A stretch of 64,000 bases of DNA. It comes from Puffinus mauretanicus (lineage: Eukaryota > Chordata > Aves > Procellariiformes > Procellariidae). The stretch's first letter is position 1; every line of letters starts with the position of its first letter. The position numbers and the translations under genes were made by a program. Of the stretch, positions 37,176-50,538 are shown piece after piece. Below the pieces are notes generated by a model. That model saw nothing but the letters and a program-made list of their open reading frames with translations. It was not told the DNA's origin and searched no databases. The stretch spans positions 2,518,501 to 2,582,500 of the forward strand of contig JAJKFH010001315.1 in NCBI GenBank assembly GCA_023333565.1. Direction: 5' to 3'.

Positions 37176-37729
37176 TGTCCTGGTTTCAGCTGGGATAGGG
37201 TTAATTTTCTTCCTAGTAGCTGGTATAGTACTGTGTTTTGGATTTAGGACAAGAATAATGTTGATAACACACTGATGGTTTAGTTGTTGCTGAGCAGTGC
37301 TTATACTAAGTCAAGGACTTTTCAGCTTCTCATACTGCCCTGCCAGTGAGGAGGCTGGAGGTGCACAAGAAGCTGGGAGGGGACACAGCCAGGAGAGCTG
37401 ACCCAAACTGGCCAAAGGGATATTCCATACCACATGATGTCACGCTGAACAAAAAAACTGGGGGGAGTTGGCCAGAGAGGGGCGTGACCGCTGCTCGGGA
37501 ACTGGCTGGGCATCCGCCAGAGGGTGCTGAGCAACTGCATTGTGCATTGGTTGTTTTGTATATTCCTTTATCATTATTATTATTTTCCCTTCCTTTTCTG
37601 TCCTATTAAATTGTCTTTATCTCAACCCACAAGTTTTACCTTTTTTCTGATTGTCTCCTCCATCCCACTGTGGGGGAGGGAGCGAACGGCTGTGTGGTGT
37701 TTAGCTGCCTGCTGGGTTAAACCACAACA
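37176..37729 (+). mobile_element. solo LTR, second subfamily of the same family
   Basis: The LTR runs from TGTCCTGG at 37176 to CCACAACA ending at 37729 (554 bp). Its 5' half matches the 13.6- and 36.4-kb copies. It has an extra GGAGGCTGG segment and a different stretch before the R region (GGGGGGAGTTGGCC...GAACTGGCTGGGCATC, about 37461-37515). An ATTAAA signal lies near 37605. No clean target duplication is seen (GATTA before, GGGTA after). No internal retroviral sequence adjoins it. Confidence 0.87.
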
Positions 37730-40700
37730 GGGTATAAACTTGAGTCCTCACCTACTTAACAGACTCTCATGCAAGCTCTGTCCCCTCTGCTCCAACAGTG
37801 GCTTACTCCTGGGAAAACTCAATAACCAGTTTCAACCAACATGAGTCAAGCTAGCAAAACCTTATTATTTAAGCTATTTAAAACACATCCATTTACTTTT
37901 ACTTCAGTGGTTTGGTAATGCTGGCAAGATGATGAGGTAATGCTGATGATGAGCCTCAGGAGCATGTTTTAGGTGAAGTTTAAAAGACGACACAGCTATG
38001 ATCTTAAATGTATAAAGTTGTTTTTGAAAACAGGTCACTGTCTACTAAATCATTGGGTGCTTCTTAAAAGTTTACAGCTTAAGTAATAACTACTCATGTA
38101 AGCATATTTTGTTAATACCATACTTGTAGCATAAAGAATGGAATTTTAAACTCTTAATCACATCTGAATAATTTTTTGCATTCAAATTTCAACGTCCAAG
38201 TGAACTCAAGAACTTCAAACGTATGGAAAAAAAAGAGTTGGTTGAAATGTAAAACTTTCAAAATATTACACATAGATCAGTATGTACACACCTGAAAATG
38301 CATGCCTTAAAATGGTCTTGTATAAGAACTCACAAAAAACCTAAAGTGCATCTACCCAAGTGGTATTATCCAAAACCGATATACAAATTTATTGCTGTTA
38401 TGCCACACATGCAAAACCAATCTTATTACAATAACACCCAGTATTAAACTTCATCCCTCAAAATTTTACACTCCATTGAAAGGAAATAATAGTGTTAAAG
38501 AAAAGATAATCCTGTGATCTTTTCACATTTGGCTGCAGATGTTATGCCATATATCTGCCTGCCTTCCTTCTTACTCACTCAGATAGTTACTGGGCTAGAC
38601 ACACTGCAGTCTCCTTGAATAAAATAAAATACCCTGTTTAATTGAATGCCTGACACTTAGGATTGAACTGCTGAGACAAGACTGCACATGCAGTAGTCAG
38701 AAGCAATATTAAAAATAGACTCTACCAAATAGCAGAAAAGCAACATACAACAACAAAAGCTGGTAATCACTACTGAGAACTTCTGATGATGGATATGAAA
38801 GCATACTGGAAAAAATGCAAATTAAATCTATGCAGGAATGCAAAGAAAGAAAAATAATTTTACACCTACGGGCTATAATAAGATCTCTGATTGTTGGTAT
38901 CACACCTGTAGACCTCTGAACTAGTATGGCAGAAATACAGGGGCATGACTCATTTACTGCAATAAACAGCTTGCTGACTGATGAGAAACAAAGTAATTTG
39001 TACCTTCTTCTATTTAAAACTTCAGTGAGATGAAAGGCAATTAGGCACCCTCTGCTATGAGGTGGCAGTGAGGTCCCTTATGAGATACTGAATGCCCACA
39101 GCTTCATGGATTTCAACAGAAAAATTGCATCTTTATGGTTATTAATGGATATTTCCCTGAACAAATTTTCTTTGGCATCTTGAAACACCTAGAACACAAC
39201 TGCGTTTTATCACTGATTTTATTGACTATAATTTGTTTCCCAAATTTAGTGTAAAAAGACACTTAATGAGATTAATTTTCTTACATGTTAGCAACAAGCA
39301 ATGTATATTCCCACTTATATTCCTCACTCTAGTGATACTTTGGGCCTAATTAAATTCTCACATCAGTTTTACACAGGCCTGTGAACAAGTGCAACCTATT
39401 TTATAACCTTCCAGACTTAGCCCTACCCCAGGGTAAATGACAGCAGGAGTAGTTGCTTTAATTTCTCATTTATTATTCAAACTGTTGATATAACAACAAC
39501 TGTGAAAAGTTTATTAAACGTTTTAGATATCAACTTTCCCAGCTGCTACTTGTACACAGTAAGCTATGTCCAGCTATCCTCTGTCATTTATTGTGCCCTT
39601 AGTAAGACTAAATAAGAGTATGATCATTAGAAAAAAGTAATATGTGGACTGAGTGCAAGCTTTTGCGTGCAAACAAGATAGAGCGCGAACCACTGCTCCA
39701 TACCTCAGCCACCATTCTCCTGTCCTGTGCATTCTACAATAAATGTGAAATAATTCAAGCCACGTAATATTACAGTGAAAGAGGCAGCGTTATTGTATAG
39801 CTACTATAAAAGTGCTGGGGGGCAAGGATATATACGTAGGCATTAACTTAGGATACTTAATGTTTGTTAGTCCACAGAAACTTATATGTCAGAACTAAAG
39901 AGGTGACAGAATCTAAGATACTACGTTGTGGGCATAGATTAAACAAGCTTTAAAATAACGTATTTGAAACATAGGTTTCTTTTGGTGTTCTTCATGACAG
40001 CATCCATCTCCAACACCCTATTTTCACTTCTCCTCCCCCTGCCCCCTGCCCCCCAAAAAAAAAAAAAAAAAGAAAGCCTACCTTGGCAGTACTTCCAAAG
40101 CTACTGTTTCCATGAATTGCATCCCAGAAGTGGGGAACTGCATGTATATGAAGTCTGCCAATTTTGTTTCTGTGGTTTACACCCTTCATGGTTACTTTCA
40201 ACTTTGTGGTTTACAAAGTAAAAATCAGTATGAAAAAGATAATATTTATAACAAGCAATGACTTCCATTTGATTTTGAATGCTCATTTTGGGATGGTAAG
40301 TGTATTTGTCTGCACTAGATGGATTATCATAAGACTTAGCTAGTTTTCTTCTGAAACCAAAACAATGCATTTTGCAGCTCAGTTAAAACGCCTGCTTGTT
40401 TGGACACAGCCAAATCTTTCACTTAGTGGTTCAGCTACAAATTTTCCAAGCCCTAATGCTGATTTCCCCACACACACACACTTGAATTCCAAGTTTCTCA
40501 AAGTTTGAGTTTTATCCCATTTGTCAAATTTCTCAGTATCTTCAGGACCTTCACAGTCTCTGGAAACTCGGAAGAGCTTAACTTTGGCCAATAATAATAT
40601 TTTTCAGATGAGAGATTGAAAACGTTGCTGTGGTAGGTTAAGCTAGAAAACTGGAATGTGAAGTAGGAAGAGTCATCTAATTCCTAGGTTTCAGAGCAAG

Positions 40701-43700
40701 CAAACCAGAACCACAAAGAACAAATTTCCAAGTCTGGCTATAATGGAACTATTGTATTCTTGGGAAAGGCATAAGTATATCACTATAAGCTAGGCAACTC
40801 TGCCTAACTGATGTCTGACAAAGATCACAGTCCTAATCATCATAATCAGAAATCTCTATTGAGATTTTCTACAGTGGTTTAGTAATTAAAGACAAGAATT
40901 GAAGACTTCAAATGGAAATACTCCAGTGGTCTTTCAAAGAGATTTAAGAGGTCAAGACAGTACCAGTTTTAGTTCTGAGTATGCCACTGCCCCCTTGTCT
41001 TGCAAAGTCTCTTAGAATTAAGCCCAGTCAAAGGCTATGGCACTGTAGTATGGTAGAATGGGCAGAATTTAGTTGCCTAAATGCAGTGTTCACCTAGGGG
41101 ACAAGAAACCCAAACAAAACCAACCCTCTCACAACTGTTTAAGTCTGGGAATGCTTTAATTAAAAAAAAAAAAAGCATCTTCCTCTGGTTTTAAAACACT
41201 AGGACACTGCTTCTGCCACATATACCTTGCTTGAGCATGGTTTGGATCCAGAAACTAGGCCTAACTGAGGATTACAACAGAGCAAGTGTCCTCTGAAGTT
41301 CTAATAAACACTGGAAAGGATACTGAGAAAATGCATTTGCTCCTACTGCTTTTCTTTTACAATAGTGATGTGGTTGTGCTCATCTTTTTATATAAGTAGA
41401 TGATTGGTCAGATAGATATGGGATGACAAAGACTTTTTCATAGAAAATACAGAAACTGCTCTAGGACCATTAAGCTAAGATTATGCTTTCTTTTGCACTT
41501 CGTCTGTCCCAGCAGATTTCTTGCTCTTGCTAGTACAGCGTAGAATGACTTTGTGAGAAGCCTCTTCAACCCAACCTGGAGTCTGTTAAGTGTGGCACTG
41601 CCGTAAGAGACCCAAGATGTGGATTGAAGAACCTCAGACTGTAAAAGCAATTGACTTTAAGTTATTTCACTTTCCAGGGCAACTGCCTCCCCTCATTTTT
41701 CTTCTCCTTAAAGGAAAGTGCATCTTAATCACTAAAACTAAGAAAAAGTGTAGGCACTAACCCTGAAGTTGGCAGTCTGTATTAAATGGACAGTATAACT
41801 CATTGCAGCCCCAACTAAGGTATCACAGCCCTGAAGGAACAGCAAAACCTTAGACTTGCTAATTTTCTGCTCTGTGTTTGAAATTTTGAATCTCACTCTA
41901 ATTTTTTTTAATGCATTACATAAAAAAATCTAAATCTTTAACAGAAGGTTCAACACAGGGAAGCAAGGCACCTAAAACCTAGTACTGTACTGAGCTTAAA
42001 CTTAACGTCCTCTTAGTTTGGGCTTAAATTACCCACGTGAAAAATATAACTTGGAATAAATATACCTATTATACCTAACAGGAATTTAATGCGCTTAAAT
42101 AATTAATGCCTCGGAATCACTTTGAGAACCCCCGAACAAAAAAATAAACTAGTCTCAAACAACAGCATTAGAGACTTCACAGAAACTTTAGAAATCATTC
42201 AAAATGTGAAAGGGGAAACCTGGATATAGTAGATAATGACAGAGAAAACAGGACAAAGATGGACCAAAGATAACCACTAAAGTGGGTTAATGTCTAAATT
42301 GTGGGAATTAGCATAATTTACTTTATACAAGTTCTAGTTGTTCAATTTTTACATGTTGTTTTCTGCACCTATAAATCTGTAGGCAAGATTCTGATATAAT
42401 TTTTGAAAACTTGGATGATGATGCAAAATAAACCTCTATTCTGCTTTGAACAGGGGACTAATTCCTTCCCCCAAAACTTTTTCTGATGCATTATTATTAG
42501 AGTTCAAAAAACGGTAGAAATCACGATTTATCAGAACTTTTCTGAAATCTGCATTTGCAAAAAGTTTTCCAGTCTTCACACTGACCTTTATAATGTGTCA
42601 AGTACGGGCTGCAAACATGAAAGACAAGACAAAGTTTAAAGCATTGTTTTAAAGTTGGAAGAATAAATTGTCAATGCTAATTATATTCTGATTGCAGTTT
42701 CATTTATAAAACATATAGTAATAACGCATTTTTAACAGGAATAAATCAAATTATTTATTAAGAAACTATGAGTGTGTATCATGCAATTCTGCAAAACTGT
42801 GATTAATTAATGTTCAAGCAAACCTGTCAAACTGAAATACTCAGTCTGGCCTAGTATACGTATTTCACTCACACTTTATGGATTTTCTTAAACCCTTGTC
42901 TCCATGCTTTGTGATTCATCTACATGAAATTCTTCTGAATTGCCATCACTATTTAAGACCATTGTGATTCGTTAATAATCAATTGACAGTGAAAAGTGGA
43001 AAGTAAGGAGCTAGTCTAGGCTTAAGCAGGTTCATTTTACTCACACAGTTTCTTCCCCACCCCCACAGTGAATTTACTTTACAAGTGTCTTGGAATACAG
43101 AAAGACTGTGTTTCTATTCCATATGTATTAACAGTTAAATCGCTTATGTGTGTTAGTATAGTCACACAACAATAAAACATTTACCTTGAATGTGTTCAGA
43201 GAAAGGTTTTTTGCATTTTTAGATATCTCTTGCCAAAGTATATTTTTCTTATAACCTAGGGTTTCATTTCTGCAAATATAACACAGAATTTTCCAGCAGA
43301 ATTGACAAATTATACTCAGACTCACACCCCCCCCCCATTATATTATATACAATATATAAAAAGACACGTAACTTGCACATTATCACGCAGGCTTGAATCA
43401 CTTTTTTCTGTAAAGCAAAACATAACACAATAGCTGGTGTACATAGACACATTACTGGTCTCTTTTAATTAGATGCTAATTAATGACTCACTGGCTTTAA
43501 TCATATCAGTCTGGTAATACTATTTATGCCACAGAGAATAATGATCTACTTTATAAGAAATCAACGTGGCACATGTTGACATAGGAACGCATCCAGCCAT
43601 AATTCACTTTGTGTAAATATATCCACCCGTACTTGGATTCTGAACAATTTAGAAAAGATACACTAATTTAGTTGACGAGCATGGAAAGAGAGAGGAGGGA

Positions 43701-45866
43701 AAGAGAGGAAGGGAGAAGTTAAAGAATGGAAACAAAGAAAAGTACATAATTACTTTCCAAAATACCAGCACACTCACTTTTTATATAATATGTACCCAAC
43801 AATATATTTTACATTCAAACGATGACAATAACGTCATAGTTCGTCCATGCTGGCAGCGTTAAAAGACAGAGATTCATATGTTTAATTTTGATGAAAGGTG
43901 TTCTAGTACTACAGCACAAAATTTATATATTAGAAAACTGACTATAAAGGTGATTTTGAAATTATCATTCTATTGGAGGGATAATATTTCAAAATGGATA
44001 TAGAGTATTTCAAATGTATTAAGAGCATAACAAACTCAGCGCACCAGGAGGAATTAGATGGATATAAAGTAATTTTCACTCTGAAACAGCCTATGTGTAT
44101 CTTAGTTGAAGATCTGGACTTCTGCTTTTTAAACATGCCAGAACGCCCAATGGGTTGCTCCTCCAGATATGGTACTATTTCAGAATACACACACAAAGCT
44201 GAAGTTTTTCATTTCAAGTTATAAGTTTACTTCTTTCTTTGAACAAAGCCTTTGTAAGTATTTATTGCTTACATTTCTTGAGGTTTATTTTCTGTTAAAT
44301 AATTTAATTTTCTTTCAAGTATATTCAGAAATTTAATTTGAAAACTGTAGCATAATTTATTTACTTAAAAAAACATCTAGGCTCATCTTGCAATAAAGTA
44401 TTTAGAAGGATCTTTAAAGGAGGATCTTTAAACTTGCATTCCTAAAATCATTGTCGGTATCACTATCTGTGTTCAGCAGTGGTTTGTCACCTGCTACTAA
44501 GACTGTGCACTAGCATTGAGATTTATGGAAACAGAAACTGAGGGAACTGAGGGATAGCCTTGGAAAAAAAAGAAAAAAGAAAAAAGAAGAATATGATTAT
44601 GGAATACTCCTAAGTATTTAAGAGCACATGGTTTATTAAACATCAAAAGAATTATCTCTCCCCAGTCATTAAAACACGTTTGAAAATCCTATTGTTCCTA
44701 TTCTTAGAAGAAGGTAGAGCAGAGAGAAATATTTTTCACCTCTCCTCCTCCAGCTAAACTGAAGCTTCCCGATGGTTTAGAACAAAGGATATCAATGAGC
44801 TAATCAGTATAATAATGTAATTTCCACTGTCTTCCCTCTTCTTTTGCAATTGCAATTACAATCATTTGTTTCAATGCAGAAAAAGTCACCTCTGTGATAC
44901 TCATACATGACTCCGAGTTTTAAGCAATAAGCTGAGTTTCAATCATTATCAGTGTCCAAATCACAAGCAGAGTTCCGAGGTTGCAGTGTTAAAAATCATT
45001 TAATGACCGAGTTCCTTATTTTACAAGGGTCCAAACCACTGAAGGCAGTCTGCATTCTGTCAGAAGAATCCAGAGTTTACTGTAAAATAAATCAACCCTT
45101 TCTGTTCTCTGTACATTCCTTGCACAATTGCTTCCCTCTTAGTATATTTATTTCTGTGATTTGGTGGCAGCGCTCTTCTTCGCTAAATAGGAACTTTAGG
45201 GATTTACCATGAAAGACTGCTGTTTCCATTATTGGAATGCTACCAACTAACCTTCTACTGTTCCGCACTTCATGTTGTACCACTCTTCTATTTCAATTCC
45301 ATTGTTTTCACTGTTTAATTTTAAACATCAAAATAGTAATATATGGAAAAATTAGACCAACTAATGATATAATTTTTCCAGCATTCTGCCCTAAAAGACA
45401 AGTAAAATTAGCAGGATTCTTATTAAGTTGAAAAGATGTTTTTATATATATGTCCTAAATGTTAGGAGATTGATAATTCACTTGAAAGAACCCAAATACT
45501 GTATTATGGTCCAATAAAGGAAATCATCTGCTTAAAGAAAAAACATTTATAGCTCTGGCTCTTCAGCCTTCTGAGGAAGAAAAAAAACAAAAGCAACCTA
45601 AATTTTTACCTTAAAAGAAATACTTCTCAATTAAAAATATTCAAGATACTGCTAAATGCAAGCGCATAAGAGGATAAACTTTTTAAAAGTACTATCTCAT
45701 TCATGTAACTAGTTCCATTACTCCAGTGGAAAAAAATAAATCATACTGCAGTAATATGAGAAACTGATGTTAGGACAGATTCTACCTATACAGGTATTAA
45801 ATAAAAGTGTCTGTCATCTAAATATGGAACTGCAAGCCCTTCTGAGGTCCCTTTTAGGTTTCTATC
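37730..45866. other. AT-rich non-coding DNA, no gene recognised
   Basis: No gene, RNA gene or named repeat was recognised. A poly-A at about 40055-40071 follows a C-rich stretch. Another poly-A lies at about 41162-41174, a run of ten C at about 43326-43336 and (GAAAAAA)n at about 44560-44590. A TAAT-rich block near 43463-43490 is listed separately. Confidence 0.6.
43463..43490 (+). promoter_or_regulatory. cluster of homeodomain-type TAATTA words beside an AP-1 word
   Basis: TTAATTA at about 43464-43470, CTAATTAATGA at about 43476-43486 and an overlapping TGACTCA at 43484-43490 are packed into less than 30 bases. Such clusters occur in developmental enhancers, but they also arise by chance in AT-rich DNA. 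Confidence 0.2.
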
Positions 45867-46986
45867 TGTATTTGGTTTACATGGCAAGGTTTTGGCAGCG
45901 GGGGGCTACAGGGGTAGCCTCTGGGAGAATCTCCTAGAAGCTTCCCCTACGTCCAATAGAGCCAATGCCAGCCGGCTCTAAGACGGACCTGCTGCTGGCC
46001 AAGGCTGAGCCAATCAGCAACGGTGGTAGCCCCTCTGTGATAACATAGTTAAGAAGGGGAAAAAAAAACAAAACTGTGCAACAGCAATTGCAGCCGGAGA
46101 GAGGAGTGAGAATATGTGAGAGAAACAACTCTGCAGACACCAAGGTCAGTGGAGAAGGAGGGGGAGGAGGTGCTCCAGGGGCCAGAGCAGAGATTCCTCT
46201 GCACCGCATGGTGAAGACCATGGTGAGGCAGCCCATGGAGGTCCACGGTGGAGCAGATACCCACCTGCAGCCCATGGTGAAGACCCCATGCCGGAGCAGG
46301 TGGGTGCCCGGAGGAGGAAGCCTATGCTGGAGCAGGCTCCTGGCAGGACCTGTGGACCCGTGGAGAGAGGAGCCCACGCTGGAGCAGGTTTGCTGGCAGG
46401 ACTTGTGACCCCGTGGGGGACCCACGCTGCAGCAGTCTGTTCCTGAAGGACTGCACCCTGTGGAAGGGACCCACACTGGAGCAGTTCGTGAAGAACTGCA
46501 GCCCCCGGGAAGGACTCACGTTGGAGAAGTTTCATGGAGGACTGTCTCCTGTGGGAGGGACCCCACGCTGGAGCAAGGAAGAGTGTGGGGAGTCCTCTCC
46601 CTGAGGAGGAAGGAGTGGCAGAGACAACATGTCATGAACTGACCACAACCCCCATTCTCTGTCCTCCTGTGCCACTGGGGGAGAGGAGGTAGAGAAAATC
46701 GTGAATAAAGTTGAGCCCGGGAAGAAGGAAGGGGTGGGGGAAAGGTGTTTTAAGATTTAGTTTTTATTTTCTCATTATCCTACTCTGATTCATTGGTAAT
46801 AAATTAAACTAATTTCCCCAAGTCAAGCCTGTTTTGCCCATGACGGTAACTAGTGAATGATCTCTCCCTCTCCTTATCTGGACTCACAAGCCTTTCATTA
46901 CATCTTCTCCCCTCCCCGTCCTGCTGAGGAGGGGAGTGATAGAGCAGCTTGGTGGGCACCTGGTGTCCAGCCAAGGTCAACCCACC
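45867..46986 (+). mobile_element. long solo LTR of a second avian ERV family
   Basis: I recognise this as an LTR repeated widely in birds. It starts near TGTATTTGGTTTACATGG (45867), and its conserved 3' block ends in GGTCAACCCACC near 46986; the last few bases of the usual end seem lost. An AATAAA signal lies near 46798. The centre (46190-46590) is a degenerate tandem array listed separately. No gag, pol or env sequence adjoins it, so it is a solo LTR. No target duplication is evident. Several open frames across it, up to 180 codons, are by-products of its GC-rich repeats, not genes. Confidence 0.8.
46190..46590 (+). repeat. degenerate minisatellite inside the LTR
   Basis: There are about seven or eight imperfect units of roughly 45-55 bases. 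Each is centred on a CCCACGCTGGAGCAG-type word followed by a CTGCAGCCCGTGG-type word. Units differ in length and sequence. The array is much richer in G and C than the flanking DNA. Confidence 0.8.
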
Positions 46987-49900
46987 GATTTATGAAGTTA
47001 GCTAGAATACTCTGCAAGTTAAATCTCTGTCCACTAAGCCTGAAAAAAACCCACAAAAAACCCACCACCACTAAACCAAAAAACAAGCAAGCAACATATA
47101 TTGTGTACTTTTCATTGGGTTAAAACAACAGGGAGAATTACTGCCATAGCTATACCAAGGGAGTTCTGAAGAATTAAAGTTTTCCTTCTTAAAAAACATT
47201 GGTGCTTTTATATAATTACAATGCAGTATACATAATGTTTTCATGTCTGCTTATGTCAGGTTAGTTCTTATTGCATTATGCCCTATAACTTAATATACCT
47301 TAATATACAAAGTGCATTGAGTGATACATTTTAAAACCGTATATGTAATTTTAGCTGACAGCATACAGTAGGCTTCACAGATAGAAAAAAAACATTTGTC
47401 TTTTCCAGTTATGGTCCTGGACAAACTGCAAACTTGGGAAGTGCCACTACCATAAATCTTTAGCTATTGGATACACTCTTTTTTTCATTCAACTGTCAAT
47501 GCAAAGGAGCATAGACTATCTCCATTACAAGGAAAATGTAGCACTTCATACACAGACCCAATTGCCATGCAAGTGAATGGACAGTCAACCTCTCACACAT
47601 GATTTGCTTCATAACCAAAATCCTGTTAAGTACACTGTGTTTTTCAAAATTAAAAGTAATCATGAACAGCTATACAAAATATACTTCACATACTGAAATA
47701 TTTTAAAACACAATATTGTAAGAAAACAGTGATATGTGCGAGTCATTGTTTTTAATTTCCCTTTCAGCTGAAACAGAACATAACTGGACTATAGGAACAT
47801 ACATTTTTAGACAGACAACTGACTTATGTAGATTCACTATATACATTCCCAACAATTTGACCATGGTTAAAGGGTATTTATATTCTGATGTGGCTAAAAT
47901 TGAACATGTCAACACTAATGCATTTTTCTAGGAGAATCACTACTTTCACCATAATTTCCATGGAAAATTTGTGTGCACATGCAGTAATAGACACATTTAT
48001 AACATCAAAAGGATTCAATTTTCTTTTCAATCATACTACAGTATGAATAGCTTTTCCTATTGAATTTAACAATAAGGCACATTACCACAGTCTAAAGGAT
48101 GTGGTACTTCTGCTTGCTCATATGAAAGTATGTCAAACAATATATAATATATCTCACAATAGTTCTGGGTTAACTGCTCCTTTATATAGGTTTGTTTCTA
48201 ATACATTGTGTCAGCAGATTTTTTTATATTATTATTATTTAAATTTGTAAGATCAGCAGCATTTCAAACTCTGTTTAACTCTCCATAATATTAACAGAGT
48301 ATTTAAATATTATTTAAAGGTATACAGTGATTTTGTATCAAGAAATTACTTTGCATTAAAAAATCAACTGAAAATCCATACTTAGATGTAGAGGTTTGGC
48401 TTTGTAACACTGATAGTCATTTTACCCACTCACAGACATCATAGTCTCTGCACCGCAACTCGTGAGAGAGAAAGGGAAGATTTTATGCATGAATTATTGT
48501 CTCAATCCTGCATGCCTTATGCCAGCAAGAAAGAATATAAAAACTAAATTGAGCCCTAATACAGTTTTGTTTGAACTCCACATTTATTTTGCTGTCATGA
48601 AAGAGGATTCTTTCAGGGCCTTCAAGTCAATGAAAACACCCAGCCTTGTGGGAATCCAACTCTTACAGTCTAAACTGCCACAAAGTATTGTATTGCACAT
48701 TTAATGATTTTAAGAAAAAAGACAGGTCCATACAAGACTGCAAGTTTCTCTAGTAATCAAAGATAATAACTGACATGTTTTTAAGATTCATTTTTAGGCT
48801 TTATTCATTTTATAACCATATGAGAGAGAACATGTAATAGGACAGTAAATCTCTTTGAAAGAAGTCTTCTCATCATATAAGTGTTGGTCATGCCCAAAAA
48901 GTGACTGGCATTTGCAAATTCGAGAGCTAAGGAAGACATCTTACTCATAAACAGTAAGTGGAGAACCACAGAGTGTCCAGATGTGATTAGACATAATTCC
49001 TCTTTCCATTTTCCACTATTAAATTCACTCACTGCTTATGAGTAAAAAAACTGACCTGCGAAATACGATGCTACTCACTCTCCTTTCTATTGCTGCTTTA
49101 TTCTTTATTAGGGTTGAGCTCTGCTCTAATGGGATTAAAACAAGCAAACTGCCAAAAGCCTGTGGCTTTGAAAATCCCAAATTCCTTTCAGACATTTAGA
49201 CAAATATTCATCTTTGTGAACCATGGGATTTTGTGGAATTTTTTTTCCTGCTTGTTTGAAATAATTTTTCAGAGATCCTTTTTCAGTAGCTTTTTCAGAC
49301 TTCCATTATTATAAAATGGCAACATTTGACATGGATTGCTTGGCCAAAACCAACCTTACAGTTAACCTAGTATTTAAGATTCTCACCTAGTCATTCACCC
49401 TGTACTGCAGACTTCAATTCTAGCTATCACTGCATTCTTCCAGTTTTATACCTGAGTAAATCTGGATTGAGACAATGGTGAGCCATGCCTTTGAATCTGG
49501 AGCGCAAACAGACCTTAAGAGACCTCTTGCAGCTACTACTCTTTGTCACGGAGAACGAGATGCAAACCATTCAGCACAGAAAAGCCTGCAGGAACTAATG
49601 CAAACATTTATGGAATAAACCATGTATGTTATGTAATTTTTTGTGTTCTTGGTAGAGTTGTATCACAGTTGTTCTCTGAAGGTTTCTGAGGGAAAGGATC
49701 TGCTTTTGAGATCACAGCACACAGATGGAAGAACTCTCTTCATGATTGAGAGATTACCTGTCATTTCCCTGAGATTTTTGTATGTAGGGACATTAGATTC
49801 ATAAAACAAGAAAGGCAACTGACAATCTACTGCTAGAAGTGCAAAAATTCCTAAAGATGACAGAAAGCATATTTCCTAAGGGCAGGGAAAGTAAAAGCGC

Positions 49901-50510
49901 AAACACAGCATAGAGAAGGGACCCACAAAAGGCACATGCCTCATCCAGTTTCTACAGCTCAGCAATACTTTTTCTCCTAGCCAGTTGCAGTGAGTTCCTA
50001 ATATGGCAAAGAAACTCAGTCCTGAATGCATCAGAATTGTAGAGAAACAACTAAAGAAAAAGCTAAAGGCCACAACCTCTAATGAGAGTTTTAGTCTTCA
50101 GTTTCATCAGCCAAGCCTGAATTCATGAAGCGTATAACTTCTGTTGGAATCCTTATCCTTACCTTCTGTGCTGCTTGCTGCCAAACTACGCTAGCATGAT
50201 TTTAACCATTTTCTTTTTACTTGCTTTTGCAAGGGGGGTAGAAGGAAAGAAAGAAGCTAAAAACTGTGAGGTGTTTCGGGTTTGTTTATGTTTTTTGTTT
50301 TGTTCTTGGGGTTTTTTTTTCCTACACTGGCTCTCCCAAAGGCGTCTTTTTTCCCTATGACCTTTTCCCTGTAAGCATTTCAGTTTCTACTGCTGTTTGC
50401 TATTCACAAGATCTAGCCATAATCTGGCCCTTTACAATGAATCATATAATATAAATTGCATGTTTAGTAAATTATTGTGAAAACAGATTGTTTTCTTCTT
50501 TCTGTGACTC

Positions 50511-50538
50511 TGCTGAGTCAGATTCGAATCTGACTCAG
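50511..50538. promoter_or_regulatory. 26-bp perfect palindrome with two AP-1/NF-E2-type sites
   Basis: 50513-50538 reads the same on both strands (13 + 13 bases, no loop, no mismatch), with TTCGAA at its centre. Each arm holds a TGAGTCA/TGACTCA AP-1 site (50514-50520 and 50531-50537). On the left, the preceding TG makes TGCTGAGTCA, the half-site recognised by NF-E2/NRF-type bZIP dimers with small Maf partners. Binding in the cell is inferred only. Confidence 0.5.

Noticed and set aside
36357..37729. A short internally deleted provirus
   Set aside because: The two LTRs are of different subfamilies, there is no polypurine tract or retroviral sequence between them, and no shared target duplication is visible.
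45934..46535. Open frames of 180 and 129 codons on the minus strand
   Set aside because: They lie inside the LTR and its GC-rich minisatellite. The peptides are Ser/Pro/Cys-rich repeat translations with no domain.
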